From the NCBI RefSeq assembly GCF_030954495.1, contig NZ_JAVHUW010000046.1, positions 81,761-145,760 of the forward strand: a DNA stretch of 64,000 nt, in the 5' to 3' direction. The stretch's first letter is position 1, and every line of letters starts with the position of its first letter. The notes below the pieces were generated by a model that saw only the letters and a list, made by a program, of their open reading frames with translations, made no database searches and had not been told where the DNA came from. Source of the stretch: Candidatus Desulfosporosinus nitrosoreducens (GTDB taxonomy: Bacteria; Bacillota; Desulfitobacteriia; Desulfitobacteriales; Desulfitobacteriaceae). Below are positions 27,652-36,669 of this stretch, in pieces. The translations under genes and the position numbers were made by a program.

Positions 27652-28314
27652 TCAAATACTAAAGGTATGGTTCCCTATCCTCTTAATCACGGGCCTGCTT
27701 TTAATCCAACGGTCTGTGGCCAGGCGCGGATTGTAATAATAAATTGCCCCATTGCTGGGATCAAGACCTGAGAGCGCCGCTTCCGCAGCTTTATAAGCTT
27801 CAGCATCCGGATTAAGATGGATTTGTTGATCTGTTACTGCCGTGAAAGCACCTGGCTGATAAACGACGCCCCAAATCGTTTTGGGAAAATGAGGGTCTTT
27901 AAGGCGATTCAAAACGACTGCTCCAACGGCTACCTGCCCTTCAAAATTCTCGCCTCGCGCTTCTCCGTAAATAACACGAGACAACAACTCAATTTCCTCT
28001 TCGCTTACTAAACGTCCTAAACTGCGGGAGAGCAGCTGATGCCCCGGCCCAGTTGAAGAAACTTCCGGAGAAGATTTATCCGTCAAATCTTTATCTTCGT
28101 TGACAATAATATTATAGGTTGGAATGTTCTGCAGTGACTTCTGGGGTTGGAGCTGATTGGGTCGCGAAGGGGTGGTATTTGCAAACATGATCTCATAAAC
28201 GGTATCTTGTCCCAGAACGGGGTAAATGCCGGCCTGCCAGAGAAACAGACACATCATCCCGCAAAGAAAGATCGCCCAGGACTTCCGACATCGTCGGTGT
28301 GGCAAAAAAATCAC
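27652..28314 (-). CDS. SleB-type cell wall hydrolase
   Basis: 220 residues. N-terminal membrane helix or signal (~12-35), linker, then a Hydrolase_2/SleB domain (~105-220) with LLSRVIYGEARGENFEGQVAVGA (catalytic Glu in GEARGE), VLNRLKDPHFPKTIWGVVYQ and a YYYNPRLATDRW end. Relatives are spore cortex-lytic transglycosylases. The start may be TTG at 28305, as AGAGGTG lies 6 bp before it while the GTG at 28314 overlaps that site. Confidence 0.88.
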   Translation of the reverse strand: MIFLPHRRCRKSWAIFLCGMMCLFLWQAGIYPVLGQDTVYEIMFANTTPSRPNQLQPQKSLQNIPTYNIIVNEDKDLTDKSSPEVSSTGPGHQLLSRSLGRLVSEEEIELLSRVIYGEARGENFEGQVAVGAVVLNRLKDPHFPKTIWGVVYQPGAFTAVTDQQIHLNPDAEAYKAAEAALSGLDPSNGAIYYYNPRLATDRWIKSRPVIKRIGNHTFSI

Positions 28315-28515
28315 CTCTTATAGTTTTAAACTATTTCTAGTCTTTCCCAACAAAGGCGATTTTTATAACATCAAAAAATTTTATAGCTCTAAAACCTGCT
28401 TTTTTGAACCTTCCTAATCATATCCGGCATTTCACTTACATATACTTAGGCAAACCGAGCAAAGCTAAAGGGAACGATTTTTATTGAGCACAGTAAGTGA
28501 AGTGAGGCTGATGGT

Positions 28516-28914
28516 ATGCGAGCTTTATTCAATTATCTTTTATCATCTTGTTCTTCACTAGAAGAGCCACCGCTCGATGAGGCTGAACGCCTGTTGGCAG
28601 AAATAGAAAAATCCCGCGAAAAGATTGATTATGCTTGGAACCACTTTGATTACGCTGATCCGGAATATGTGGAAATTGCCGTACTTGAACTTCTCCTGGC
28701 GGAAACCCAATATAGCATTCTTAACAAACGCTACCGCCTGATGCTGGGCATCCGGGAAAAGTCCCCCTATCTGGCAGTTTCGGCAGTCGGCTCCCCTACA
28801 TTTTCTCTGGAAAGCCAGCTCCAAAGCCATGCTTTCTATGGAACATTCTTCAGCAATATTGAAGAAAATCCGGCCCCAGCGGTCCCACAGCTGCTGTCCC
28901 AAAACCAGCTGTAA
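28516..28914 (+). CDS. DUF2508 (YaaL-like) family protein
   Basis: 132 residues. Residues ~18-80 match the short helical DUF2508 pattern: LLAEIEKSREKIDYAWNHFDY, DPEYVEIAVLELLLAETQYSILNKR. The C-terminal ~45 residues are an extension not usual in YaaL. Function unknown; usually near recombination or sporulation genes. Confidence 0.7.
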   Translation: MRALFNYLLSSCSSLEEPPLDEAERLLAEIEKSREKIDYAWNHFDYADPEYVEIAVLELLLAETQYSILNKRYRLMLGIREKSPYLAVSAVGSPTFSLESQLQSHAFYGTFFSNIEENPAPAVPQLLSQNQL

Positions 28915-28959
28915 GGCTAATAACTGAATAAGGTTTTATGCTTCTTTTAACACTATAAA

Positions 28960-28989
28960 TGGCCCAGAATCATCATAGATTCTGGGCCA
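28960..28989 (+). terminator. Terminator hairpin, copy 1 of a repeated stem
   Basis: TGGCCCAGAATC / GATTCTGGGCCA with a 6-nt loop; the T-run is poor. The same stem recurs at 29415-29446. Confidence 0.65.
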
Positions 28990-29060
28990 ACTCTTAATTT
29001 CTTTACTTTAGTCTCCAAGAAAGCACCAACTTGACAGCTTTATTTTACGGTTTTGTCTCG

Positions 29061-29360
29061 TCAAATCACCTTCCGTTTCGTAATTACCTCACCTATAGCA
29101 TTAATTGTCCCTTCTATTTGACTTTCTCTAAGCTTAAGACTATCAATTTCCGCTCTATGAACTTGATTATTATGTTCTATGGCTTTTACTACTAAATAGA
29201 TTTCGTCTTGTCTGGCTTCTAATCTCTCCATTCTGGATTCTAGTCTATCCATTCTGGATTCTAACCTGTCCATTCCGGATTCTAATTTATCTATTCTGAA
29301 TTCTAAGCCGTCAAGTTTATTTAATATGAGTCCGAGCATCTCTTTTATCTCATTCTCCAT
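29061..29360 (-). CDS. Small coiled-coil protein
   Basis: 99 residues, ATG behind GGAGGTGGAGCG. Residues ~10-60 are near-perfect heptads built on RLES-MDRLESR repeats (four tandem ~7-codon units, also visible as DNA repeats). It would form a parallel coiled coil. No catalytic motif. Similar short heptad proteins are common in Clostridia and often poorly conserved in length. Confidence 0.65.
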   Translation of the reverse strand: MENEIKEMLGLILNKLDGLEFRIDKLESGMDRLESRMDRLESRMERLEARQDEIYLVVKAIEHNNQVHRAEIDSLKLRESQIEGTINAIGEVITKRKVI

Positions 29361-29414
29361 CGCTCCACCTCCGCCTTCTAAATTATACCATCACAAAAGG
29401 GACTTCATCAAGAA

Positions 29415-29446
29415 GTTGGCCCAGAATCTTTCGATTCTGGGCCAAC
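29415..29446 (-). terminator. Terminator hairpin, copy 2 of a repeated stem
   Basis: GTTGGCCCAGAATC / GATTCTGGGCCAAC with a TTTC loop. It lies just downstream of the TolC-like gene end on the minus strand. The shared 12-bp stem core is identical to the hairpin at 28960-28989. Confidence 0.7.
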
Positions 29447-29456
29447 CTTTTATCCT

Positions 29457-30668
29457 TTAATCATCCAAGCTGTTTTGGAAATTTGCCACGGCGGTCATAT
29501 AGGTATTGATATCTTGCTGGAGGGTATTTTGATCATTTAAAAGAGTGTTTTGCAGATTAATCAGGTCCAGGCTGCTTGCCGTTCCAACGTCAACATTTTT
29601 TTGTTTAGTATCGAGATTGATTTGATCGGCTTCCACAGTCAATTTATCCGCTGCAATAGTATTCTCCAGGGATTTCAGATTATTATAGGCTGTCCGCAAG
29701 CTGACTTCCTGGTTAACGGCTAAATTGGCCAGGGTTTCTTTCTTGTCCTCAATGCTTATCTCCAGTTGATCTGACGTCTTATCGTCAAATTCAAGGTCTA
29801 TATCGTGTTCAATCTGGGTAATGTCAATATCCTGAGTATAGCGTTGAATATCATAGTTATTCTTAATAGCTTCGGCAATTTGGTTATCCAGCTTGGAATC
29901 ATCAAATTGAGTATAAGGGATGAGAGTAGAAGTCAGAACAACATTTCTGCTCAGGTCAATCCCTAAATCTTGCTTCAAGGTGATCATATCACTGTTGATA
30001 CTATTAAGAACAGCTTTTTGGGCTGCTTCAAGTTTACTTTTCGAGGCGGTATACGAATTGATCGACGACGGAATCTGCAGACCAAGCTTTATTTGGAGAT
30101 TAGCTTGATCAATAAGCTTATCGATATTGGCAAGCTCAGTCTTATAGTTATCCGCCTGTTGCTGAAGAGCTAAGATAGTTTCGTATTGATTTGTAACGTC
30201 AACTTTCAGATCCTTTAATTGGTTATCTCTATCATGCTTAGCATTATCTAAAGTCCATTGTGAACGCTTAAAATTTAAAAATTGGACTTTCTTGGAATCC
30301 TCATCAGTGACAGCAGTACCGGCACTATGCTGTGCCAGGTCCGTTTGATTCTGTTTATCGTAGATTTGAATTTGGCTATCTGCCAATTTCAAGTCCGGGT
30401 TGCCCGTTTCTATAGCCTTCAACGCGTCATCAAGGGAAAGGCTTAAGGTAGACGTATCCGGCGGTGTGGCAGGCTCCGCGGCAGTTGCCGAACCGGAATC
30501 CCCTGAGGCAGTGTCCGCCGGGGCAGTATCTGTCGCTGTCGCCGTATTCACTGATGCAGTATTTGAAGCAGGCTGAGCCGCATTATCCAGGGCCATTGTA
30601 GGATGGGTGGAAAATACAATAGAAGCGGATAAAACAAGAGTAAACAATGTTAAATAACTCTTTTTCAA
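29457..30668 (-). CDS. TolC-like outer-membrane-efflux-family protein
   Basis: 403 residues from TTG 30668 (GGAGG 8 bp upstream); a longer frame from 30683 has no site. Signal peptide MKKSYLTLFTLVLSASIVFS, an Ala/Thr/Asp-rich linker (~25-75), then long amphipathic helices with the two-fold pattern of the OEP family (LSLDDALKAIETGNPDLKLADSQI and DKLTVEADQINLDTKQKNVDVG). In a monoderm host this cannot be a classical outer-membrane channel. Paired with the next gene. Confidence 0.8.
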   Translation of the reverse strand: MKKSYLTLFTLVLSASIVFSTHPTMALDNAAQPASNTASVNTATATDTAPADTASGDSGSATAAEPATPPDTSTLSLSLDDALKAIETGNPDLKLADSQIQIYDKQNQTDLAQHSAGTAVTDEDSKKVQFLNFKRSQWTLDNAKHDRDNQLKDLKVDVTNQYETILALQQQADNYKTELANIDKLIDQANLQIKLGLQIPSSINSYTASKSKLEAAQKAVLNSINSDMITLKQDLGIDLSRNVVLTSTLIPYTQFDDSKLDNQIAEAIKNNYDIQRYTQDIDITQIEHDIDLEFDDKTSDQLEISIEDKKETLANLAVNQEVSLRTAYNNLKSLENTIAADKLTVEADQINLDTKQKNVDVGTASSLDLINLQNTLLNDQNTLQQDINTYMTAVANFQNSLDD

Positions 30669-30688
30669 GTTAGACACCTCCAAAATTA

Positions 30689-31873
30689 TTAGCCTCGATT
30701 GGCTGGTTTATCCGGCTTGGTAGAGGCAGGTTTATTAGCGCCGGTGGATTGAGCGGCACCTGAGGCAGAGCTGCTGGGAGGCACGTAACCGGCACCGCAG
30801 GCCGCATTCATCATGGCCTGCGCCAGCCAGGCGTCCAATTGTGCATTTTTGTAGTTTACATCGGCTTGCGCTTTAGTAACTTTGGCATTGTCAAAGTCTT
30901 GCAAGGACATCTGAGCGGTCTGATATTGAATCTCCGCCGCTTGATAATCTGACGCCGCTTGATCATCGAGGTCTTTCGTCGCTTCCATAATTTTCATAGC
31001 ACTGTCCAAGGATTTATAAGCTGTGGTAACGCTTTGCTGAACAGTTATTTTGGCCAGGTCCAAATTATTTTGGGCACTATCCATGTTATAATTTAGCTTC
31101 TGCATAGCAAAATCATAATCTGTAGTTGGTGCCGCCTTTACATAGTCATATTCCTGTTTATCGGCATCCAAAGCACTCTGCGCATTCTTTACTTCCGACC
31201 GGCTGGCCAGGGCAATGGCAGTGTAGTCACTTAAGGATTTAATTTGGGCGGCGGGGTTGACATTATCTTGCAGTGTCGCATACTGCTTGGAGAGGTCCGC
31301 GCCCATCAGATTATTGACCGCCATGACGGCGGAGTCGTAATTTTTTTGAGCGCTGTTATAGCTGTACTGGGATTTAAGATAGGTAATTTCAGCCAATCTC
31401 ACCTGGGAGGACGAAACCATCCCCAGGGATTGCTGCTGCTTTGCCGTTCTGTAATCCGCGTCAAAGCCATTCATCAGACCCTGCTGGATATTTAAAGCAT
31501 AATTTGCTTTTAAAAGGTTGATATAAGCTTGATAGGCGGAAAGTCTGACGGCATTCGTCACCACTTGCTGGTTATTTGTATATTGATCCATGCTGCTTTT
31601 CGCCTCTATAGGAAGAAAAACAATCTGTTCATAGGTACTGTATGAATTTTGATACTGCAAGAGACCTCTCATGGCAGCAGCGCCTGACGATGCGTCTGAA
31701 TAATATTTTTTTGTCAGGTCTACCATTTTATTGTAAGTTTGAAGATTCTGGGAGTTTTTTATGGTTTGGATAGCAACTTTCTCAATATCCAAACTATTAT
31801 CCGCTGCCAAGACAGAGTTGGCTGAAACCAGCAGCATCAATCCTACACATAAAACTGATATTACTTTTTTCAC
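30689..31873 (-). CDS. TolC-like outer-membrane-efflux-family protein
   Basis: 394 residues, GTG behind AGGAGGAGC. Signal peptide ~1-23 (ending SVLAADNS). Mostly long helices with the OEP hallmarks: LSAYQAYINLLKANYALNIQQG, LVSSSQVRLAEITYLKSQY, and a second half ending TKAQADVNYKNAQLDAWLAQA. Tail of ~35 residues is Ser/Ala/Pro-rich. The two TolC-like genes are 20 bp apart, transcribed together. Role unclear; they might sit in a thick or lipid-layered envelope. Confidence 0.8.
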   Translation of the reverse strand: MKKVISVLCVGLMLLVSANSVLAADNSLDIEKVAIQTIKNSQNLQTYNKMVDLTKKYYSDASSGAAAMRGLLQYQNSYSTYEQIVFLPIEAKSSMDQYTNNQQVVTNAVRLSAYQAYINLLKANYALNIQQGLMNGFDADYRTAKQQQSLGMVSSSQVRLAEITYLKSQYSYNSAQKNYDSAVMAVNNLMGADLSKQYATLQDNVNPAAQIKSLSDYTAIALASRSEVKNAQSALDADKQEYDYVKAAPTTDYDFAMQKLNYNMDSAQNNLDLAKITVQQSVTTAYKSLDSAMKIMEATKDLDDQAASDYQAAEIQYQTAQMSLQDFDNAKVTKAQADVNYKNAQLDAWLAQAMMNAACGAGYVPPSSSASGAAQSTGANKPASTKPDKPANRG

Positions 31874-32003
31874 ATGAAGCTCCTCCTTTGCTGATAATAT
31901 AAATGATTCACTATTCTTTTATTTGTGCCATGCAGTTAGATCTCTCCACCCTTCGCTGTTTTGTGGGCCCATATGTTAAAACACGTTAAATGTATTAACC
32001 GGC

Positions 32004-32357
32004 TTATTCGCGCTCAGAGGCTTCATTTTTTCTGCCCCTGAATTCCTGCCAAAGTGCCATCAGCTGCTTGACTGTCCCTAAAAAACCTGTAATCAGGTAC
32101 AAAGGGTCCTTCCTTAATCTCTCCAAACCGACGGCAGCTTCAGTAACGGCTCCACCGACCTGCTCCGTAGTGTGCCTGACAAGGTTTGTCATAACTTTCA
32201 CATCTTCCAGCAAAGACGGCATATAGGTGTTAATATCCCGAATAGCATGTTTAGCTTCATCCGTAAGTTTCCGAAGAGAGTGAAGCCACAGAATTAATTC
32301 TATACCAAGCATTCCTAAAATAATAGTGGCCACGAGAGCACATACTTGATAAACCAT
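32004..32357 (-). CDS. DUF948-like membrane protein
   Basis: 117 residues. One N-terminal helix (VCALVATIILGMLGIELILWL), then a helical region with heptads (TDEAKHAIRDINTYMPSLLEDVKVMTNLVRHTTEQVGG) as in DUF948 general stress-type proteins. GGAGGCAGC precedes the ATG. Function unknown. Confidence 0.7.
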   Translation of the reverse strand: MVYQVCALVATIILGMLGIELILWLHSLRKLTDEAKHAIRDINTYMPSLLEDVKVMTNLVRHTTEQVGGAVTEAAVGLERLRKDPLYLITGFLGTVKQLMALWQEFRGRKNEASERE

Positions 32358-32415
32358 AGCTTGCTGCCTCCACTATCCTCAATAATCCCCTCTGAACCCT
32401 ACGTCAACACGGCGA

Positions 32416-34068
32416 TTATTTCTTCGCCAAATCCTGAATTGCCCAGCCATAATCAGGATCACTGAATCCAGGCAAATTTCTCTCGCCAACAGGCCGGAAA
32501 TTCCCAGCGGATTGAACCTGGGCTTTTTGCTCATTTCCTGCTCCTTGAACCGTATGCAGGACTGTCACAGTTCCTCCACTCAAAATTTTCCCCGAGGTAT
32601 TTTTAACTGTTGGATGAATGACCAGCCAGTAGGTCGAATCCGCAGACAAGGCTTGCTCGGGAATGACTTGAACATCGGAGGAATCCAGAGTCTCAAAAGT
32701 CGTAAGAACTCTCTCTCCAGTCATACTGTCAATAAGCTCAATGCTCGAATCGTTAACGCTTTGCCAGTCAACAGCCCCATTAAAATGAACCTCAAACTTC
32801 TTAGTGAGGGGAACGTTTGCTATTTCGTCTGCTTTGTGATAATCCGGGTAATAAAGGGAATAAGACTCAGGTTTCACAGTGGTTGCCGTTGAGTTTGCCA
32901 GTTCTCTCCAAGCCTCCCAATAGTCCGGAGTCGTAGCCAGGTCCAGGGCACTCTGCTTATCGGACAGCATCAGCTCAGCCGCTTTGAGCGGGTCCGCATT
33001 CACTATATTGACATCCGGAGTGATTCCCACTCTATTTATTTCATGTCCAAAAGCAGAGTAAAAATGATCCACCGTCATTTTCAGAACGCCGCCGTTGGAA
33101 AGAGGAAATATAGTTTGAACAGTCCCCTTGCCATAAGTCCTTGTGCCGACAATGGTCGCTTCACGATAATCTTTCACTGCGGAAGTAAGAATTTCTGAAG
33201 CACTGGCACTGTTTTCATTCGTCAAAAAAATAATTGGTTGGTTTAACCTAAAAGGTTGATCCGGAGCCTGATATAATTGGAGGACCCCCGTCCGGTCTTT
33301 CACCTTCACCGCGACGTTCGGGCCAATGAAGAAGCCGGCAAGACTAATCGCTGAAGTTAAATATCCGCCCCCATTATCCCTCAAATCGATTACCCAACTG
33401 TCGACATTTTGGTAATCCAGCTTTACCACAGTCGAGGCAAATTCTACCGGTGTCTCGTCGCCAAAGGATTCCAGCTGAATATAACCGATATGTCCGTCCA
33501 GCACGGAACCTTCCACCGTCGGTTCTGAAACAGCTTGACGAGTTACCGTGAAATCCTTCGTCTCCGTTCCCCGCTTCACACTGATTTGAACGGTACTCCC
33601 CTCAGGACCCCGCAAAAAACTTACGGCCTGTTCCGCCGAAAGTCCGGCTAAAGACTGCCCGTCCGCGCTGACAATCACATCTCCGGCCTTTAATCCGACC
33701 TCTTCGGCCGGTGAACCTTGAACTACCGCAACCACCTTTACTCCCTCGGGTAACATATCAATATGTATGCCGATACCTGTAAAACTCATGTTTATACTGT
33801 CCACAAAGTCCTGGTATTCTTCCGGGGAAAAGTAAGTAGTATGCGGGTCGTCAAGCCGTTTTAACATTTCATCAATCGTCGGAGCGTTCAAAACGTCCTG
33901 CGAAACCGGATCTGCATACTGGGTCTGCAGCAGGGAACGAATTTCAGGCAGGACATCATCCTTCGTTGAGGCCCAGACAGAAGTCGATGTGCTCAGAATT
34001 AAAATCAGGACGAGCATTAGTATGGAGAAACGCCTTATAACTTTCTTCCGAAAAAAGCTCTTTGTCAT
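32416..34068 (-). CDS. S41 C-terminal processing protease with Ig-like tail
   Basis: 550 residues from ATG 34068, behind AAAAGGAAC; a longer frame from 34134 lacks a site and would mask the signal peptide. Signal or membrane anchor ~10-35; PDZ ~95-180 (GIGIHIDMLPEGVKVVAV); S41 core with SASASEI (nucleophile Ser) and GTRTYGKGTVQ (Lys, Lys314). Residues ~440-530 form a Big_5/SbsA-like Ig domain (FEVHFNGAVDW). An extracellular processing protease; the Ig tail is an addition to the usual CtpA plan. Confidence 0.9.
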   Translation of the reverse strand: MTKSFFRKKVIRRFSILMLVLILILSTSTSVWASTKDDVLPEIRSLLQTQYADPVSQDVLNAPTIDEMLKRLDDPHTTYFSPEEYQDFVDSINMSFTGIGIHIDMLPEGVKVVAVVQGSPAEEVGLKAGDVIVSADGQSLAGLSAEQAVSFLRGPEGSTVQISVKRGTETKDFTVTRQAVSEPTVEGSVLDGHIGYIQLESFGDETPVEFASTVVKLDYQNVDSWVIDLRDNGGGYLTSAISLAGFFIGPNVAVKVKDRTGVLQLYQAPDQPFRLNQPIIFLTNENSASASEILTSAVKDYREATIVGTRTYGKGTVQTIFPLSNGGVLKMTVDHFYSAFGHEINRVGITPDVNIVNADPLKAAELMLSDKQSALDLATTPDYWEAWRELANSTATTVKPESYSLYYPDYHKADEIANVPLTKKFEVHFNGAVDWQSVNDSSIELIDSMTGERVLTTFETLDSSDVQVIPEQALSADSTYWLVIHPTVKNTSGKILSGGTVTVLHTVQGAGNEQKAQVQSAGNFRPVGERNLPGFSDPDYGWAIQDLAKK

Positions 34069-34263
34069 TGTTCCTTTTATCTCCCTCCAAGATATAGACA
34101 ATATACAAATAATGATTCGACATCTGAGCCCCATTTACCTTCGAAATTTCAAAAATTTCTTTTACTAAATAAAAAATATATTTTCCTTATCAGTATTTTT
34201 TATCTATAAATGGGTTTATCTTCTAGATAAAACGAAAAGGCCATTGCTGGCCTTTCTCGGAAA

Positions 34264-35727
34264 TTATTTATAGTCTCGTCCTCTTTGGCTCCCTCCTCGA
34301 AGATCGTGGTTCCTCCTTCGCGGCCAGGTATCCTTTTGCCCGTAGTTACCCCTATTATATCCTCCCTTAGGATATCTCGGATTGCCAAAGCTTTTCACTC
34401 GTACCGGGGCTGCTTCGGTTAAATGCACCTCTACAGGTTCGGGCTCCTTCGTAATAATTTTCAAAGCCGCTGATAACAGGGTGACGGAATCATTTTCAGC
34501 GAGCAGTTCCTCTGCTACAACCTTGTATTTCTCAATATCCTCTTCAGCAATGACTCTCAGAATTTCATTCATGGTCAGACGCTGCTGTCCCTGTACGGCC
34601 TCAACGATCGTGGGGATCGGTTTACGGATGATTCTCCGTTTGATGACTGATTCAATGAGCCTTAACATTCCCATTTCCCGCGGTGTTACAAGGGTAATGG
34701 CCAGCCCTGTTTTCCCGGCGCGTCCCGTTCGTCCAACCCGGTGAACATAGCTTTCCGTATCCTGAGGAATATCGAAATTAAAGACATGAGTAACCCCGCT
34801 GATGTCAAGGCCGCGGGCCGCCACGTCAGTAGCTACCAAGACTTCAATAGTGCCATCTTTAAATTGCCGCAGAACACTGTCCCTTTTGCTCTGGGTCAAA
34901 TCGCCGTGAATCCCTTCCGCGGCATAACCGCGTTTGCTTAAAGCTTCAGAGAGTTCATCGACCCGGCGCTTGGTACGGGCAAACACAATAGACAAGTCCG
35001 GCGACTGAATGTCAAGTATTCTGGTCAAAACATCAAATTTCAGCTTTTCCGCAACTTCATAATAATGCTGCTCAATATCCGAAACCGTGACACCTGTGGC
35101 CTTAATCCTCACCAGCTCCGGTTCTTTCATAAAGCGCTGCGCAATAGCTTGAATCTGTTTGGGCATTGTCGCAGAAAAAAGCAACGTCTGACGCTCCTCG
35201 GGGACTTCCTTGAGAATAGTTTCAATGTCTTCCAAGAAGCCCATGTTCAGCATTTCATCAGCTTCGTCCAAAACCACAATTTTAATGTCACTTAAGCGAA
35301 TTGTTTTTCTTCTCATATGGTCCATCAGCCGGCCCGGAGTTGCCACAATAATATGAGGCCTCTTTTTAAGAGCGCGTATTTGCCAATCAATACCCTGCCC
35401 GCCGTAAATCGGCAAGGCATGAATCCTTTTGAACTGGCCAATTTTGTTAAGTTCCTCGGCTACCTGGACCGCCAATTCCCGGGTAGGTGCCAGCACGATA
35501 CCCTGAATTTGTTCGGATTGGGGCATAATCTTCTCGACAAGAGGAATTCCGTAAGCGGCGGTTTTCCCGGTTCCCGTCTGAGCCTGCCCGATCAGATCCC
35601 TTCCCTGAAGAGCGATCGGTATCGTCAGCTCCTGAATAGGGGTTGTTTCTTCAAACCCCATATTGATAATCGAACGTATCACAAATTCACTCAACCCTAA
35701 ATCAGAAAATGTTGCCAATAGTTTCAT
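34264..35727 (-). CDS. DEAD-box RNA helicase (CshA/DeaD type)
   Basis: 487 residues with all motifs: Q-motif [46 protein letters not shown]. The C-terminal ~110 residues end in an Arg/Gly/Asn-rich tail. Unwinds RNA in mRNA decay and ribosome assembly. The ATG follows AAAGGAG by only 1 bp; a TTG three codons later has better spacing. A ~150-nt 5' leader with a hairpin suggests cold-shock-type control (inference). Confidence 0.93.
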   Translation of the reverse strand: MKLLATFSDLGLSEFVIRSIINMGFEETTPIQELTIPIALQGRDLIGQAQTGTGKTAAYGIPLVEKIMPQSEQIQGIVLAPTRELAVQVAEELNKIGQFKRIHALPIYGGQGIDWQIRALKKRPHIIVATPGRLMDHMRRKTIRLSDIKIVVLDEADEMLNMGFLEDIETILKEVPEERQTLLFSATMPKQIQAIAQRFMKEPELVRIKATGVTVSDIEQHYYEVAEKLKFDVLTRILDIQSPDLSIVFARTKRRVDELSEALSKRGYAAEGIHGDLTQSKRDSVLRQFKDGTIEVLVATDVAARGLDISGVTHVFNFDIPQDTESYVHRVGRTGRAGKTGLAITLVTPREMGMLRLIESVIKRRIIRKPIPTIVEAVQGQQRLTMNEILRVIAEEDIEKYKVVAEELLAENDSVTLLSAALKIITKEPEPVEVHLTEAAPVRVKSFGNPRYPKGGYNRGNYGQKDTWPRRRNHDLRGGSQRGRDYK

Positions 35728-35883
35728 ACTCCTTTTTTTATTGTCTACTCATAAGCTTTCCAAAGGCGTTTCTATCTAAACTGCAAGTAATAATTCTTAC
35801 TCTGTCTGAATCGCTGAGACAGAACATCCACCGGTGCGCGTGAGTTCGCATCCAATTACTAACGCTATTGGAACTAAAAACGT

Positions 35884-35892
35884 ATTATACCA
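35884..35892 (-). promoter_or_regulatory. Extended -10 promoter of the DEAD-box helicase
   Basis: On the minus strand TGGTATAAT is a perfect extended -10. It lies ~157 bp upstream of the helicase start; the -35 region is weak. Confidence 0.55.
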
Positions 35893-35968
35893 CATTATTA
35901 GCCTAGATACTAAATAAAACTTAAATAAACTTAGTCACATGGTTTCCTGACATTGCCCTTAAGCAGAA

Positions 35969-36008
35969 GGAAAGTATTAGCGAAGTTATACTTTCCGGCA
36001 GTACAAAA
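35969..36008. repeat. Dispersed inverted repeat, full copy
   Basis: Arms GGAAAGTAT (35969-35977) and ATACTTTCC (35988-35996), then GGCAGTACAAAAA. The right half matches the sequence at 20758-20783. Confidence 0.45.
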
Positions 36009-36011
36009 AAA

Positions 36012-36055
36012 GAAATGGCCATAACAAAACGTTTTCAATTTCGTTACAGCCATTC
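36012..36055 (-). terminator. Terminator of the YhcN-type gene
   Basis: Imperfect stem AATGGC-TAAC / GTTA-GGCCATT, followed by T-rich sequence on the minus strand. Confidence 0.5.
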
Positions 36056-36101
36056 TATCTGGTTCATTTACATTGCCCTATCACAATTCAGATCGTTAAT
36101 T

Positions 36102-36542
36102 TCACGGCTTAAAAGGAATGGAATCGGTAACCTTACCATCCACAATGACTTGCGTGGTAATCAGGCGTTTGGGGTAATTAACCTTCAACTGAGTTAAAAG
36201 CTCATTAGCCAATTCATGGGCATAGGTCTTATCGACTCCGGTTTTAAAGGTAATCTTCCCATAGACAATTCCTTTTTCTTCGGAGATCTGCGTACCCAGG
36301 ACATCCTTCTGAGCCATCAGTTGTTTGGTTACGTTGTTATTGGCGGTGACTAAGGCAGTCCCTTGAGGAACAGGTTTCAAATATTCACTCTTAGCTTCTG
36401 AGGAATTACCGGTGCTCTGTTGGGAATTATTAGCACCTTGTGGGGTTTTACTTGTCGAAGTACCACAACCCGCGAGCGTTAAAGCCACTACTAAAAATAT
36501 CAATCCCAGGGTAACCCGTCTCGGCGCAATTCGTCTATACAA
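36102..36542 (-). CDS. YhcN/YlaJ-family sporulation lipoprotein
   Basis: 146 residues, TTG start behind AGGAAG. Lipobox LAGC with Cys26; after a Ser/Asn-rich linker a small alpha-beta domain of the YhcN/YlaJ type (TGIVYGKITFKTGVDKTYAHELANELL-like; pattern of a sporulation lipoprotein) ends IVDGKVTDSIPFKP. Known relatives are forespore or germination lipoproteins. Confidence 0.8.
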   Translation of the reverse strand: MYRRIAPRRVTLGLIFLVVALTLAGCGTSTSKTPQGANNSQQSTGNSSEAKSEYLKPVPQGTALVTANNNVTKQLMAQKDVLGTQISEEKGIVYGKITFKTGVDKTYAHELANELLTQLKVNYPKRLITTQVIVDGKVTDSIPFKP

Positions 36543-36669
36543 GTAATCACTTCCTTTAGATTAAAATGTCCAACCTCAAGCAACTATGACCAGTGCTATT
36601 ATACCACCGGAGTCATTACTTGCAAAACAGCGGCTTGCACTTTCCTGACTGACCTTAAGTAAAAATCAG

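Larger units (their letters stand above)
35728..36101. other. Intergenic: helicase leader and terminator
   Basis: Contains the helicase promoter and leader (35728-35880, with a CTGTCT...AGACAG hairpin), an imperfect inverted repeat (35969-36008), and the terminator hairpin of the YhcN-type gene around 36012-36055. No gene seen. Confidence 0.55.
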
